Positions 1-7,771 of a stretch of 9,896 nt of DNA are shown here, piece after piece. The notes under the pieces were generated by a model, which made no database searches, was not told where the DNA came from, and saw only the letters and a list, made by a program, of their open reading frames with translations. A program made the translations under genes and the position numbers. Origin of the DNA: Flavobacteriaceae bacterium (GTDB lineage Bacteria; Bacteroidota; Bacteroidia; Flavobacteriales; Flavobacteriaceae); contig JAQWON010000021.1 of assembly GCA_029245825.1 (NCBI GenBank), forward strand, positions 1 through 9,896, written 5' to 3'. Within the stretch, counting starts at the first letter, position 1, and each line of letters opens with the position of its first letter.

Positions 1-3000
1 CTGCTAAGAAGATTATTGATCGTAAAGAGCCTGTTGTATGGGATATTTTAGAAAATGTATTAAAAGGCCATCCAGTTCTACTTAACAGAGCACCAACCCT
101 TCACAGACTTGGTATTCAGGCATTTCAACCAAAGCTAATAGAAGGCAAAGCAATTCAATTACATCCATTAGTATGTACTGCTTTTAACGCAGATTTTGAC
201 GGTGACCAAATGGCTGTTCATTTGCCTCTTGGACCTGAAGCAATATTAGAAGCGCAATTACTTATGCTAGCTTCACACAATATTTTAAACCCTGCAAATG
301 GCTCGCCGATAACTGTTCCATCTCAAGATATGGTCCTAGGACTTTATTATATGACTAAAGCAAAAAAATCTACTAAAGATAATCCTGTACTAGGAGAGGG
401 GCTAACTTTTTATTCTATTAATGAAGTTCATATAGCATATAATGAAAAGAAAGTAGACCTTAATGCAATCATAAAGATTAGGGCTAAGGATTTTGACCAA
501 GATGGAATTTTGAAAAATCAAATTATTGAAACTACAGTAGGAAGAGTTTTATTCAATGAAGTTGTTCCAGAAAAATCAGGCTTTTTTAATGAGGTTTTAA
601 CTAAAAAGAACCTTAGAGAAATTATTGGTAAAATTCTAAAATTAACCAGTGTTCCAGAAACATCTCTTTTCCTAGATCATATAAAAGATATGGGCTATGC
701 CTTTGCTTTTAAAGGGGGGTTGTCTTTTAGTCTTGGAGATATAATAATTCCGATTGAAAAAAATAAAATGATAGAAGAGGCAAATTCTGAGGTCGAGGGT
801 ATTTTAAGTACTTATAATATGGGATTAATTACAAATAATGAGAGATATAATCAGGTAATCGATGTTTGGACTTCTACTAATGCTAAATTAACTGAATTAG
901 CCATGAAAAGGATAACCGACGACCAAGAAGGATTTAATTCTGTTTATATGATGTTAGATTCTGGCGCAAGAGGATCAAAGGAACAAATAAGACAACTTAC
1001 TGGAATGAGAGGACTTATGGCAAAACCAAAAAAATCAAATGTTGGAGGAGGAGAAATTATTGAAAATCCCATTCTTTCCAATTTTAAGGAAGGACTTTCT
1101 ATTATAGAATACTTTATTTCTACTCATGGTGCAAGAAAAGGTTTAGCAGATACAGCTCTTAAAACTGCAGATGCAGGCTATCTTACTAGACGTTTAGTTG
1201 ATGTTTCTCAGGATGTCATAGTTAAGATTTCTGACTGTGGGACATTGAGAGGAATTAAAGTTAAAGCTCTAAGAAAAAATGAAGAACAGGTTGAATCCTT
1301 GGGAGAAAGGATTTTAGGGAGGGTATCCCTCAATCCAATTAAAGACCCTATAACTAATGAAATTTTAATTGAATCTGGTAGTCAAATCACTGAGGAAATT
1401 ATCAAAAAAATTGAAAGTACTCCTATTGAAAGTGTTGAAGTTAGATCACCTCTCACTTGTGAAGCATTACAAGGGATATGTGTGAAATGCTATGGTCGAA
1501 ATTTAGCAACTGGGAAAATGGTTCAATTAGGAGAGTCAGTTGGTGTCGTTGCTGCTCAATCTATTGGAGAACCAGGTACTCAGCTTACTTTGAGAACATT
1601 CCATGTAGGTGGAGTTGCTGGAAATATTTCAGAAGAAAATAACTTAATAGCTAAGTTTAATGGCATTGCTGAAATTGAAGATTTAAGAACTGTAAAGGGT
1701 AAAGACAGTGAGGGTAATGATGCCAATATTGTCATATCTAGAACTGCTGAGATTAAATTGATTGATAATAAAACAAAAAATGTTTTAAGTGTTAATAATA
1801 TTCCATATGGCTCCTCAATATTTGTTAAAAATAAAAAGAAGCTTTCTATTGGAGAAGTAATCTGTGAGTGGGATCCATTTAATGGTGTTATTGTATCAGA
1901 GTTCTCTGGTAAAATAGTTTATGAGAATATTGAACAAGGAATTACTTATAATGTTGAAATTGATGAGCAAACTGGTTTTCAGGAAAAGGTTATTATAGAA
2001 TCTAGAAATAAAAAGATAATTCCTGCCTTACTTATTAACGACACCAAGGGCAAATTATTAAGGTCATATAATTTACCAGTCGGAGCTCATTTAATGATTA
2101 ATGAGGGTGATAGTATAAAGGAGGGAAGAATTTTAGTAAAAATACCAAGAAAATCCGCTAAATCTGGTGATATAACAGGAGGTTTACCTAGGGTCACAGA
2201 GCTTTTTGAAGCTAGAAATCCTTCTAATCCAGCTGTAGTATCTGAGATAGATGGTGTTATTTCTTTTGGTAAAATCAAACGAGGTAATAGAGAAATAATT
2301 GTAGAATCAAAATTTGGTTTAATTAAGAAATATCTGGTTAAGCTTTCAAATCAAATATTAGTCCAAGAAAATGATTTCATTAAGGCTGGTATGCCACTGT
2401 CAGATGGGTCAATTACCCCGACTGATATATTAAAGATAAAAGGTCCTTCTGCAGTACAACAATATTTAGTAAATGAGGTTCAAGAAGTATATAGGCTCCA
2501 AGGTGTTAAGATTAATGACAAGCATTTTGAGGTTGTCGTACGTCAGATGATGAGAAAAGTAAGGATTCAAGATCCCGGGGACTCTATTTTTTTAGAAAAT
2601 CAGCTTATCTATAAATCTGATTTTATAATTGAAAATGATAATTTACATTCAAAAAAAGTTGTTGAAGAAATCGGTGACTCTGACAAGTTTAAAGCTGGAC
2701 AAATAATTTCTGCTCGTCAATTACGTGATGAGAATTCATACCTGTTAAGGGAAAAGAAAAAGAAAGTCATTGCGAGAGATGCAGATACAGCTACTGCAAC
2801 TCCTGAGCTTCAGGGTATAACAAGAGCCTCTTTGCAGACAAAATCATTTATATCAGCAGCTTCTTTCCAAGAAACTACAAAGGTTCTTAACGAAGCAGCA
2901 GTTAATGCAAAAGTTGATTCGCTTGGTGGATTAAAGGAAAATGTTATAGTAGGTCATAGAATACCTGCTGGAACCGGTCTTAGAGAATATGATGAAGTTA

Positions 3001-3074
3001 TTGTTGGATCTAAAGATGAATACAACAGTTTACTAATTGATAAAGAAGAAAAAATAGATATTTCAAATGACTGA
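1..3074 (+). CDS. rpoC: DNA-directed RNA polymerase subunit beta' (C-terminal part, 5' end outside window)
   Basis: This is the largest catalytic subunit of RNA polymerase. The reading frame is already open at position 3 and runs to TGA at 3072-3074, about 1,023 residues; roughly the first 400 residues of a normal Bacteroidota beta' lie upstream. The active-site magnesium loop NADFDGDQMAVH is encoded at 186-221. The bridge helix, containing STHGARKGLADTALKTADAG, is at about 1092-1196. The four zinc-ribbon cysteines are at codons 1236, 1458, 1479 and 1488. The trigger loop (GEPGTQLTLRTFHVGG) is at 1566-1613; Leu stands where E. coli has Met932, while the catalytic Arg and His are kept. The C-terminal signature TATPELQGITRASLQ and the AGTGLREYDEVIVGS end are present. 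No frameshift is seen. The ATG at 210 is internal, not a start, because conserved residues precede it. The 3' end overlaps the next gene by 8 nt, which suggests co-translation. Identification is essentially certain. Confidence 0.98.
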   Translation, partial: AKKIIDRKEPVVWDILENVLKGHPVLLNRAPTLHRLGIQAFQPKLIEGKAIQLHPLVCTAFNADFDGDQMAVHLPLGPEAILEAQLLMLASHNILNPANGSPITVPSQDMVLGLYYMTKAKKSTKDNPVLGEGLTFYSINEVHIAYNEKKVDLNAIIKIRAKDFDQDGILKNQIIETTVGRVLFNEVVPEKSGFFNEVLTKKNLREIIGKILKLTSVPETSLFLDHIKDMGYAFAFKGGLSFSLGDIIIPIEKNKMIEEANSEVEGILSTYNMGLITNNERYNQVIDVWTSTNAKLTELAMKRITDDQEGFNSVYMMLDSGARGSKEQIRQLTGMRGLMAKPKKSNVGGGEIIENPILSNFKEGLSIIEYFISTHGARKGLADTALKTADAGYLTRRLVDVSQDVIVKISDCGTLRGIKVKALRKNEEQVESLGERILGRVSLNPIKDPITNEILIESGSQITEEIIKKIESTPIESVEVRSPLTCEALQGICVKCYGRNLATGKMVQLGESVGVVAAQSIGEPGTQLTLRTFHVGGVAGNISEENNLIAKFNGIAEIEDLRTVKGKDSEGNDANIVISRTAEIKLIDNKTKNVLSVNNIPYGSSIFVKNKKKLSIGEVICEWDPFNGVIVSEFSGKIVYENIEQGITYNVEIDEQTGFQEKVIIESRNKKIIPALLINDTKGKLLRSYNLPVGAHLMINEGDSIKEGRILVKIPRKSAKSGDITGGLPRVTELFEARNPSNPAVVSEIDGVISFGKIKRGNREIIVESKFGLIKKYLVKLSNQILVQENDFIKAGMPLSDGSITPTDILKIKGPSAVQQYLVNEVQEVYRLQGVKINDKHFEVVVRQMMRKVRIQDPGDSIFLENQLIYKSDFIIENDNLHSKKVVEEIGDSDKFKAGQIISARQLRDENSYLLREKKKKVIARDADTATATPELQGITRASLQTKSFISAASFQETTKVLNEAAVNAKVDSLGGLKENVIVGHRIPAGTGLREYDEVIVGSKDEYNSLLIDKEEKIDISND

Positions 3075-3378
3075 CAAAGGAAAAAAAGAAAAGAAAATAA
3101 ATATTGAAATTGATGAGAAAACTTCTGAAGGGATCTATTCTAACCTTGCTATTATTAATCATTCAGTTTCAGAGTTTGTTGTTGATTTTGTTACAATAAT
3201 GCCTGGATCTCCTAAGGCGAAAGTTAGATCAAGAGTAATTCTTACCCCTGAACATGCCAAGAGATTGGAAAAAGCACTTGGAGATAACATTAAACGTTTT
3301 GAAAATGTTAATGGAGAAATTAAGTCCAAAGAATTACCCCCTATACCTCTAAATTTTGGACCTACTGGTGAGGCATGA
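3067..3378 (+). CDS. DUF3467 domain-containing small protein
   Basis: This 103-residue protein of unknown function matches the DUF3467 family by its core: IYSNLAIINHSVSEFVVDF, then a basic PGSPKAKVRSRVILTPEHAK segment and a helix ending in KALGDNIKRFE. The N-terminus is highly charged and Lys-rich. There is no signal peptide or membrane segment, so it is probably cytoplasmic. The ATG at 3067 lies inside the last codons of rpoC (ATGACTGA, 8-nt overlap), and there is only a weak purine-rich stretch upstream, so translation probably depends on ribosomes finishing rpoC. From memory, this gene commonly follows rpoC in Bacteroidota, hinting at a link to transcription, but the sequence shows no direct evidence of that. 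Family assignment is confident; function is unknown. Confidence 0.9.
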   Translation: MTDKGKKEKKINIEIDEKTSEGIYSNLAIINHSVSEFVVDFVTIMPGSPKAKVRSRVILTPEHAKRLEKALGDNIKRFENVNGEIKSKELPPIPLNFGPTGEA

Positions 3379-3450
3379 TATCAAAATCTTTTACATATAC
3401 ATCTTTCATGAATATGCTTTTATTAGTTTTACTCTAATATTTTTTTGTAA

Positions 3451-3988
3451 ATGAGAGAAGAAGTCATTTTAGTTGATGAAAATGATAATACTATAGGTAC
3501 GATGGGAAAAATGGAGGTACACGAAAAAGGTATCCTTCATAGAGCTTTCTCTGTATTTGTTTTAAACAATAAAAACGAGTTGTTAATTCAAAGAAGGGCA
3601 GAGAATAAATACCATTCAGCTGGATTATGGACTAATACTTGTTAGTCATCAACGTAAAGGTGAATCATCAATTCAAGCTGGTCAAAGAAGGCTTTTTGAA
3701 GAAATGGGATTTAGAACTTCACTTCAAAAATTATTTTCGTTTATCTATAAAACTTCATTTGACAATGGATTAATTGAACATGAATTTGATCATGTTTTAT
3801 TAGGTTTTAGTAATGATAAACCTAAAATTAATTCTAGTGAAGTTGATGATTATAAGTGGGTTAGTTTAGAATTACTGAATGAAGATTTAGCATTAAGACC
3901 AGAAAAATATACTGCTTGGTTTCTTATTATATTTGATCGATTTTATAAATATGTTTTAGATAATAATTTGAGAACAATCAATAAATAA
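3451..3988 (+). pseudogene. idi: isopentenyl-diphosphate delta-isomerase type 1, frameshifted at the catalytic cysteine
   Basis: Type 1 IPP isomerase interconverts IPP and DMAPP, using a Nudix-like fold with a divalent metal. The first frame (from ATG 3451) gives VDENDN, the metal-ligand pair in HEKGILHRAF (His24, His30) and HSAGLWTNTC, then hits TAG at 3643-3645. The rest lies in the next frame from 3644: SHQRKGESS, RRLFEEMGF (Nudix-like helix), IEHEFDHVLLGF (the two metal-binding Glu) and SSEVDDYKWVSLE, ending TAA 3986-3988. Family members read WTN-T-C-C-S-H-P here, so the simplest explanation is loss of two bases from a TGTTGT pair around 3640-3643. Restoring them gives about 179 residues, a normal length. 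Gln also replaces the usual Pro after the His. Loss may be tolerable: in organisms with the MEP pathway, IspH makes both isomers. It could be a real pseudogene, a sequencing error or, less likely, +1 recoding. No clear RBS or promoter is visible in the 72-nt gap upstream. Confidence 0.9.
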
Positions 3989-3990
3989 AA

Positions 3991-4725
3991 CTAATTACTG
4001 GGACTACTTTCTTCTTTTTTTCTTCTATCTATAAGTACTTTAAGATCTTTCCCATATTTTGATAGTTTGATTTCAGGACTTAGTTTAACCATAACAGAAT
4101 CTAGTAATTTTATACTTGTATCATTTACTTCTGTCAGTAATAGATAAGGAGCAATTTCTCTATTAGAGTTTGTGCTTGCAAAATTTAAAGTAAAAAGATA
4201 TCTTCTTAAAAGGAGATTATCCATCTTTTTTTGAATAGAGTCTAATTTTTCAGAAACATTATTTTCTCTAAGTTCATTAAAATAAACTTTTACAAGTTTC
4301 AGATTTTCTTGATCAAATTTTCTAATAAAGGTTAGATATTCTTTTAATAATATATGATTTTCTGAACCTAATATTTCGGCACTACTTTCATAGGTTTTTA
4401 ATAAAGTGTTGATTTCAACGGTCCCTTTTTCACCAAAAAAACGTATTCTATCATTTAATGTGTCTCCATCTTTTTTATCTAGATATAAGTAAAATATTTC
4501 AGGAGAATTTATCTTTGCTTTAAGACTAAAGTCAGGAGATCCTTTCAGAACAATTGAATCAAGATCAATTAAAATGGAATCTTGTATTTTTTGGAGATAT
4601 AAAGTCCCCTTTCTTAACCCCTCAATTGAGCCTTTAACTTCGATTGTGTCCATATCATTTAAGCTTTCACTGATACAACTAAGTACTAGCAATAAAAGGA
4701 TTATAAGGTGATAATTTTTTTTCAT
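3991..4725 (-). CDS. DUF4369 domain-containing lipoprotein
   Basis: This 244-residue protein has an N-terminal lipoprotein signal: MKKN, a Leu/Ile-rich core and VLSC with the lipidated cysteine at residue 17. After a short acidic linker, residues about 27-115 look like DUF4369 (VKGSIEGLRKGTLYLQK, then DLDSIVLKGSPDFSLKAKI, IFYLYLD and an Ile-Arg-Phe-Phe-Gly-Glu-Lys-Gly strand). In many Bacteroidota proteins DUF4369 precedes a thioredoxin/TlpA domain. Here the remaining ~120 residues are charged and helical (LDSIQKKMDNLLLRRYLF) with no CxxC, so no thiol-redox activity is predicted. The end is polar and Lys/Ser-rich. The start ATG shares its A with the TAA of the upstream DUF5916 gene (TAATG), so the two are probably translated together and may act together at the envelope. 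Its stop lies 2 nt from the idi stop (convergent). Lipoprotein status is confident, DUF4369 fairly confident, function unknown. Confidence 0.85.
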   Translation of the reverse strand: MKKNYHLIILLLLVLSCISESLNDMDTIEVKGSIEGLRKGTLYLQKIQDSILIDLDSIVLKGSPDFSLKAKINSPEIFYLYLDKKDGDTLNDRIRFFGEKGTVEINTLLKTYESSAEILGSENHILLKEYLTFIRKFDQENLKLVKVYFNELRENNVSEKLDSIQKKMDNLLLRRYLFTLNFASTNSNREIAPYLLLTEVNDTSIKLLDSVMVKLSPEIKLSKYGKDLKVLIDRRKKEESSPSN

Positions 4726-6947
4726 TAATTAAGATTTAACCAATACGTTAATTTCAGATTTAAACTTCTTAGACGAGGTATAAACGGGTTTTCTGCAATA
4801 TAATTATCATTATAAACAATAAAAAGATCAGATAATGGAGCAAATCGCCATCTAAAGCGAGTATTAATACCTAGAGTTTCGGATTGAGAATTAAATTGGA
4901 TAAGTGTATTCCAAGAGGTGTTTTTAGAAAAAGTTATATCCATCCATGGATTTAAAAGCCATAAAGAAGATGTAGGATATGGTTTTGGTAGTATTACTTT
5001 ATCAAAACTTAATTCTAAACCCGTGCTTATAAACGGTTGGAATTTTAATTCAAATTCACTTTCAACAGAGTATATATTGCCATTATAGAATTGCCCTAAA
5101 GAAGTACCTATTTCAAAAGAAAAAGGTTTTCTCAGATCAGAAGAGTAATTAAACTCAATTTCAGTATACTTATAACTTCTTTCAGCGGGCAAGGGATTTT
5201 CTGAGTCCGAACCTGTTGGGTCAAAGGGTTTAAATAAATATGTCATTCTACTAAAAGTTTGAATTTCCAAATCACTTAGATTATTAAAGTCCATTGTAAA
5301 CTCTGTTAAGTATGTTCTGTCAGAAAGGAGAAAATCTGAGTCTGGTTTGTGTGTTAAATAAACACCTTGTCTAAATCCATAATATCTTATTTTTTCATTT
5401 TCTGGATAAATGCGGTATTGATAACTAGCACGTGATTTAAAAATATCAGTTCTTCTTATATATCCTAAATCTGATTTAAAATCAGAACCTACATATCCAG
5501 CCCCAGCGCTAATAGTGCTTTTAGTTTTATTTCTCTCAACTCTAATACCTGAGCTCAAATTATCATTGCCAAAATTAGGTGTAAATGATTTATGTATGTA
5601 TAGTCTTCCTGTCCATTCATTATTTTTTGAAGCTAGATTATAATCAATTCCTAGCAAACGATTATATTTTTCTGTATTAGAAAGGAAACTGTAAGATTTC
5701 ATTGATTCTCTATTAATCATTAATAAGCTAATATTAGATCGAGAAAATACTTTTCTTTGAATTGCAAAGACAGTATTATTATTTGATGGTATTTCATTTT
5801 TAATGTCTTCTTCCGTTAGCATGTTTAATATACCTAATCTCCAGTTTTCATCAATTTTTCCGCTAAGTCTAGCCCCAGAAATTATTTTATTTTCGATTGT
5901 ATTCCCATTAATATCTTTTGCCACACCAATTCTTCTTGAGAAGAAGGGTCTTGCGTCACGACTGTTTCCATAATTTGAAAATAAATCACTGTTTTGAACA
6001 AAAAACTGTCTTTTTTCAGGTAGAGAAACTTCAAATCTTGTTAAATTAATTATTTCATCGTCCACTTCTACTTGTGAAAAGTCAGGATTAAAAGTTAGAT
6101 CAAGATTTAGACCATTTGAAATAGATATTTTTGCATCACCACCAATTATTGCTTTATTTTTTTTAATTTTTTCTTCAAAGTCATTGCTAGTAATGGCATT
6201 AAGGTATGGAATTAAATAAAAGGGAGTTCTAGATTTACCTAATGGTTTTTCAAACTCTAACTCACCCATAAAGGCCAAACTAACAATCATTTGATTTCTT
6301 GGCACTTTAGCCCAAGTGGTAAATTCTGAGTTTTGAGTATTATATCGATAAAGGTTAAATCTCCATATTTTTTTGTTCTCTGGAAAATTTAAGGATGAAA
6401 AGGGGATTTTAATTTCTGCAGTATAATAATCTTCATAGATTTTATTTTCGACTTCCCATTTTGTGTCCCAGCTACTGTTACTGTCTCTTCTATAATCATT
6501 AGCTCCATTAGATAAAAGAGATTCTCTTTTTACGCCTAATGGATTAGTTCCAAAAAAAAAGCCATTTGTGGCATCACTAAATGTATCAAAAGTAAAAGTA
6601 AAAAAATCTGTCCCATACCCTTCAAAATCTCTTTCTAGCGAAGGAACAACATAATCTTTATTTTTAGAGTAAGCTTTAACAAATAAGAATAAGTTTTTTT
6701 CGTTATAAAGAAATTTAAATTCCGTCTGTTTTTCAGCAGGCAAACTGTCAGATGGTCGGTATTGCCAGAATTTTTCTGATTCAAATGCATCATCCCATAC
6801 TTTTTCATTATCAACCCCATCTATTATTATTTCTTCCGATATGAAAATTGCTTTTGTTTTAGGTGTTTCTTTTTGAGCAAAAAAGCAGTTAGAATTAGCT
6901 ATAAAAAAAGAAATTATAATCTTTTTTAAGAGAATAAATTTTTTCAA
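4725..6947 (-). CDS. DUF5916 outer-membrane beta-barrel protein with CBM9-like N-terminal domain
   Basis: This 740-residue exported protein has a signal peptide at residues 1-24 (Lys-rich start, Ile/Phe core, probable cleavage FFA|QKE). Residues about 33-205 resemble the CBM9-like sugar-binding fold (IIIDGVDNEKVWDDA, YNEKNLFLFVKAY, YTAEIKIPFSSLNF, WRFNLYR). The rest is DUF5916; its hallmark at roughly 285-320 reads NPDFSQVEVDDEIINLTRFE followed by LPEKRQFFVQNSDLF, then PFFSRRIG. After that come alternating polar/aromatic strands and a final LRSLNLKLTYWLNLN strand, typical of an outer-membrane barrel. Length is in the family's usual range. The only plausible start is TTG at 6945-6947; no in-frame ATG or GTG lies between it and the upstream stop at 6975-6977. 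A candidate TAAATTTG -7 box precedes it. It is the first gene of a two-gene unit with the DUF4369 lipoprotein. The ligand is unknown; a role in binding or moving glycans is only an inference from the CBM9-like part. Confidence 0.9.
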   Translation of the reverse strand: MKKFILLKKIIISFFIANSNCFFAQKETPKTKAIFISEEIIIDGVDNEKVWDDAFESEKFWQYRPSDSLPAEKQTEFKFLYNEKNLFLFVKAYSKNKDYVVPSLERDFEGYGTDFFTFTFDTFSDATNGFFFGTNPLGVKRESLLSNGANDYRRDSNSSWDTKWEVENKIYEDYYTAEIKIPFSSLNFPENKKIWRFNLYRYNTQNSEFTTWAKVPRNQMIVSLAFMGELEFEKPLGKSRTPFYLIPYLNAITSNDFEEKIKKNKAIIGGDAKISISNGLNLDLTFNPDFSQVEVDDEIINLTRFEVSLPEKRQFFVQNSDLFSNYGNSRDARPFFSRRIGVAKDINGNTIENKIISGARLSGKIDENWRLGILNMLTEEDIKNEIPSNNNTVFAIQRKVFSRSNISLLMINRESMKSYSFLSNTEKYNRLLGIDYNLASKNNEWTGRLYIHKSFTPNFGNDNLSSGIRVERNKTKSTISAGAGYVGSDFKSDLGYIRRTDIFKSRASYQYRIYPENEKIRYYGFRQGVYLTHKPDSDFLLSDRTYLTEFTMDFNNLSDLEIQTFSRMTYLFKPFDPTGSDSENPLPAERSYKYTEIEFNYSSDLRKPFSFEIGTSLGQFYNGNIYSVESEFELKFQPFISTGLELSFDKVILPKPYPTSSLWLLNPWMDITFSKNTSWNTLIQFNSQSETLGINTRFRWRFAPLSDLFIVYNDNYIAENPFIPRLRSLNLKLTYWLNLN

Positions 6948-6956
6948 ATTATATTT

Positions 6957-6985
6957 TTGAATTATTCTACAAATTTATACTATTG
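6957..6985 (+). promoter_or_regulatory. candidate promoter of the S1/P1 nuclease gene
   Basis: TTG at 6957-6959, an 18-nt spacer and TACTATTG at 6978-6985 fit the Bacteroidota consensus TTG-N17-23-TAnnTTTG with one mismatch. The expected transcript start, near 6991, is about 14 nt before the ATG at 7005. The minus-strand -7 box (6970-6977) lies inside this spacer, so the two divergent promoters would overlap. Confidence 0.45.
6970..6977 (-). promoter_or_regulatory. candidate Bacteroidota -7 box for the DUF5916 operon
   Basis: Read on the minus strand this is TAAATTTG, a perfect match to the Bacteroidota TAnnTTTG element. It would place transcription start near 6963-6966 and leave a leader of about 16-19 nt before the TTG start codon. 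No TTG -33 element is found at the usual 17-23 nt spacing, so the assignment rests on the -7 box and its position. Confidence 0.4.
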
Positions 6986-7004
6986 TATTTTAATAAAATA
7001 TAAA

Positions 7005-7771
7005 ATGTTTTTCTTTATATATACAGTTTTTTTCTTTTCAGTATCTATTATTCCTTCTGAATGGGGCAAACAGGGCATCGTGTTGTTCGTCTTGTTGCAG
7101 AGAATCATTTGACAAAAAGAGCAAAAGACAAAATTAATTTTCTTTTAGAGGGTAATTCTTTGGCTAATGTTTCAACATATGCCGATGAAATAAAATCAGA
7201 AAAAAAGTATAGTTATATATCAAAATGGCATTATATAAACATTCCTTTAAATAAAAAATTTGATGAAATGGTAAGAGAAAAGGATGGAGATATCATGTAT
7301 GCAATTAATAAATGCATTGAAGTTCTTAAGAGTCCAAAATATAACAAGAAAGAAAAATCATTTCATCTTAAATTATTAGTTCACTTTATTGGAGATATAC
7401 ATCAGCCAATGCACCTGGGAAGTAAAGAAGATCGTGGAGGGAATGATATAAAATTGTTCTGGTTTGGTAACATTACAAATTTACATCGTATTTGGGACAC
7501 CCAAATTATTGAAAGTCATAATATGAGTTACACTGAACTGACAAGTGATCTGCCAATTTTTACAACTAATCAAATCAAGGTCGAGACCAATAAATCAATT
7601 AATAATTGGGTTGAAGAAACTAGAATCTATACTCGTCAAATTTATTTAGAATCACCGCTAAATAGAAAACTTGGATATGAATATAGATATAAGAATTTAC
7701 CTATAGTTAAATCACAACTTTATAAGGCTGGGATTAGATTAGCTTCAATTTTAAATAAAATTTTTGAATAG
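7005..7771 (+). CDS. S1/P1-type zinc nuclease, secreted, with a 1-nt frameshift after the signal peptide
   Basis: S1/P1 nucleases are secreted, tri-zinc enzymes that cut single-stranded DNA and RNA. The body (frame from 7061, 236 residues) carries the complete ligand set, numbered from the mature Trp: His6 (GHR), Asp42 (YADEI), His57 (WHYINIP), His108, Asp112 and His118 (HFIGDIHQPMH), and His142 and Asp146 (LHRIWD). The ATG at 7061 is unlikely to be the true start: TGA immediately precedes it, and a protein starting there would lack both signal peptide and the essential N-terminal Trp. The missing part lies one frame away from ATG 7005: MFFFIYTVFFFSVSI, then IPSEWG. Adding one base in the G run 7063-7066 (giving EWGQTGHR) or the A run 7068-7070 (EWGKTGHR) rebuilds a ~255-residue protein of normal length. 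It is therefore either a recent null allele or a sequence error. The stop abuts the htpG stop. Confidence 0.88.

Noticed and set aside
1590..1592. Leu in place of Met932 in the beta' trigger loop as an antibiotic-resistance change
   Set aside because: Leu at this position is, as I recall, normal for Bacteroidota beta'; neighbouring catalytic Arg and His are unchanged, so no special meaning is claimed.
2087..2278. 63-codon open frame on the minus strand inside rpoC
   Set aside because: It lies antisense to a conserved part of rpoC (GDITGGLPRVTELFEARNP region); the encoded peptide mirrors that sequence and resembles no family.
3379..3450. Promoter for idi in the 72-nt gap after the DUF3467 gene
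   Set aside because: The T-rich stretch before the ATG contains no TAnnTTTG match and no TTG at suitable spacing; nothing supportable, so read-through from rpoC is equally likely.
3640..3645. UAG read as pyrrolysine, or prfB-like programmed frameshift in idi
   Set aside because: The following sequence is in a different frame, so stop read-through cannot explain it, and there is no CTTTGA-type slip site or upstream SD-like stimulator.
3704..3988. 94-codon frame starting at ATG 3704 as a separate Nudix-type gene
   Set aside because: The ATG is the internal Met of the EEMGF motif; conserved idi residues precede it in the same frame back to 3644, so it is the second half of idi.
6635..6820. 61-codon open frame on the minus strand inside the DUF5916 gene
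   Set aside because: It is an alternate frame of the CBM9-like coding region, which is itself well conserved; no start context or family resemblance.
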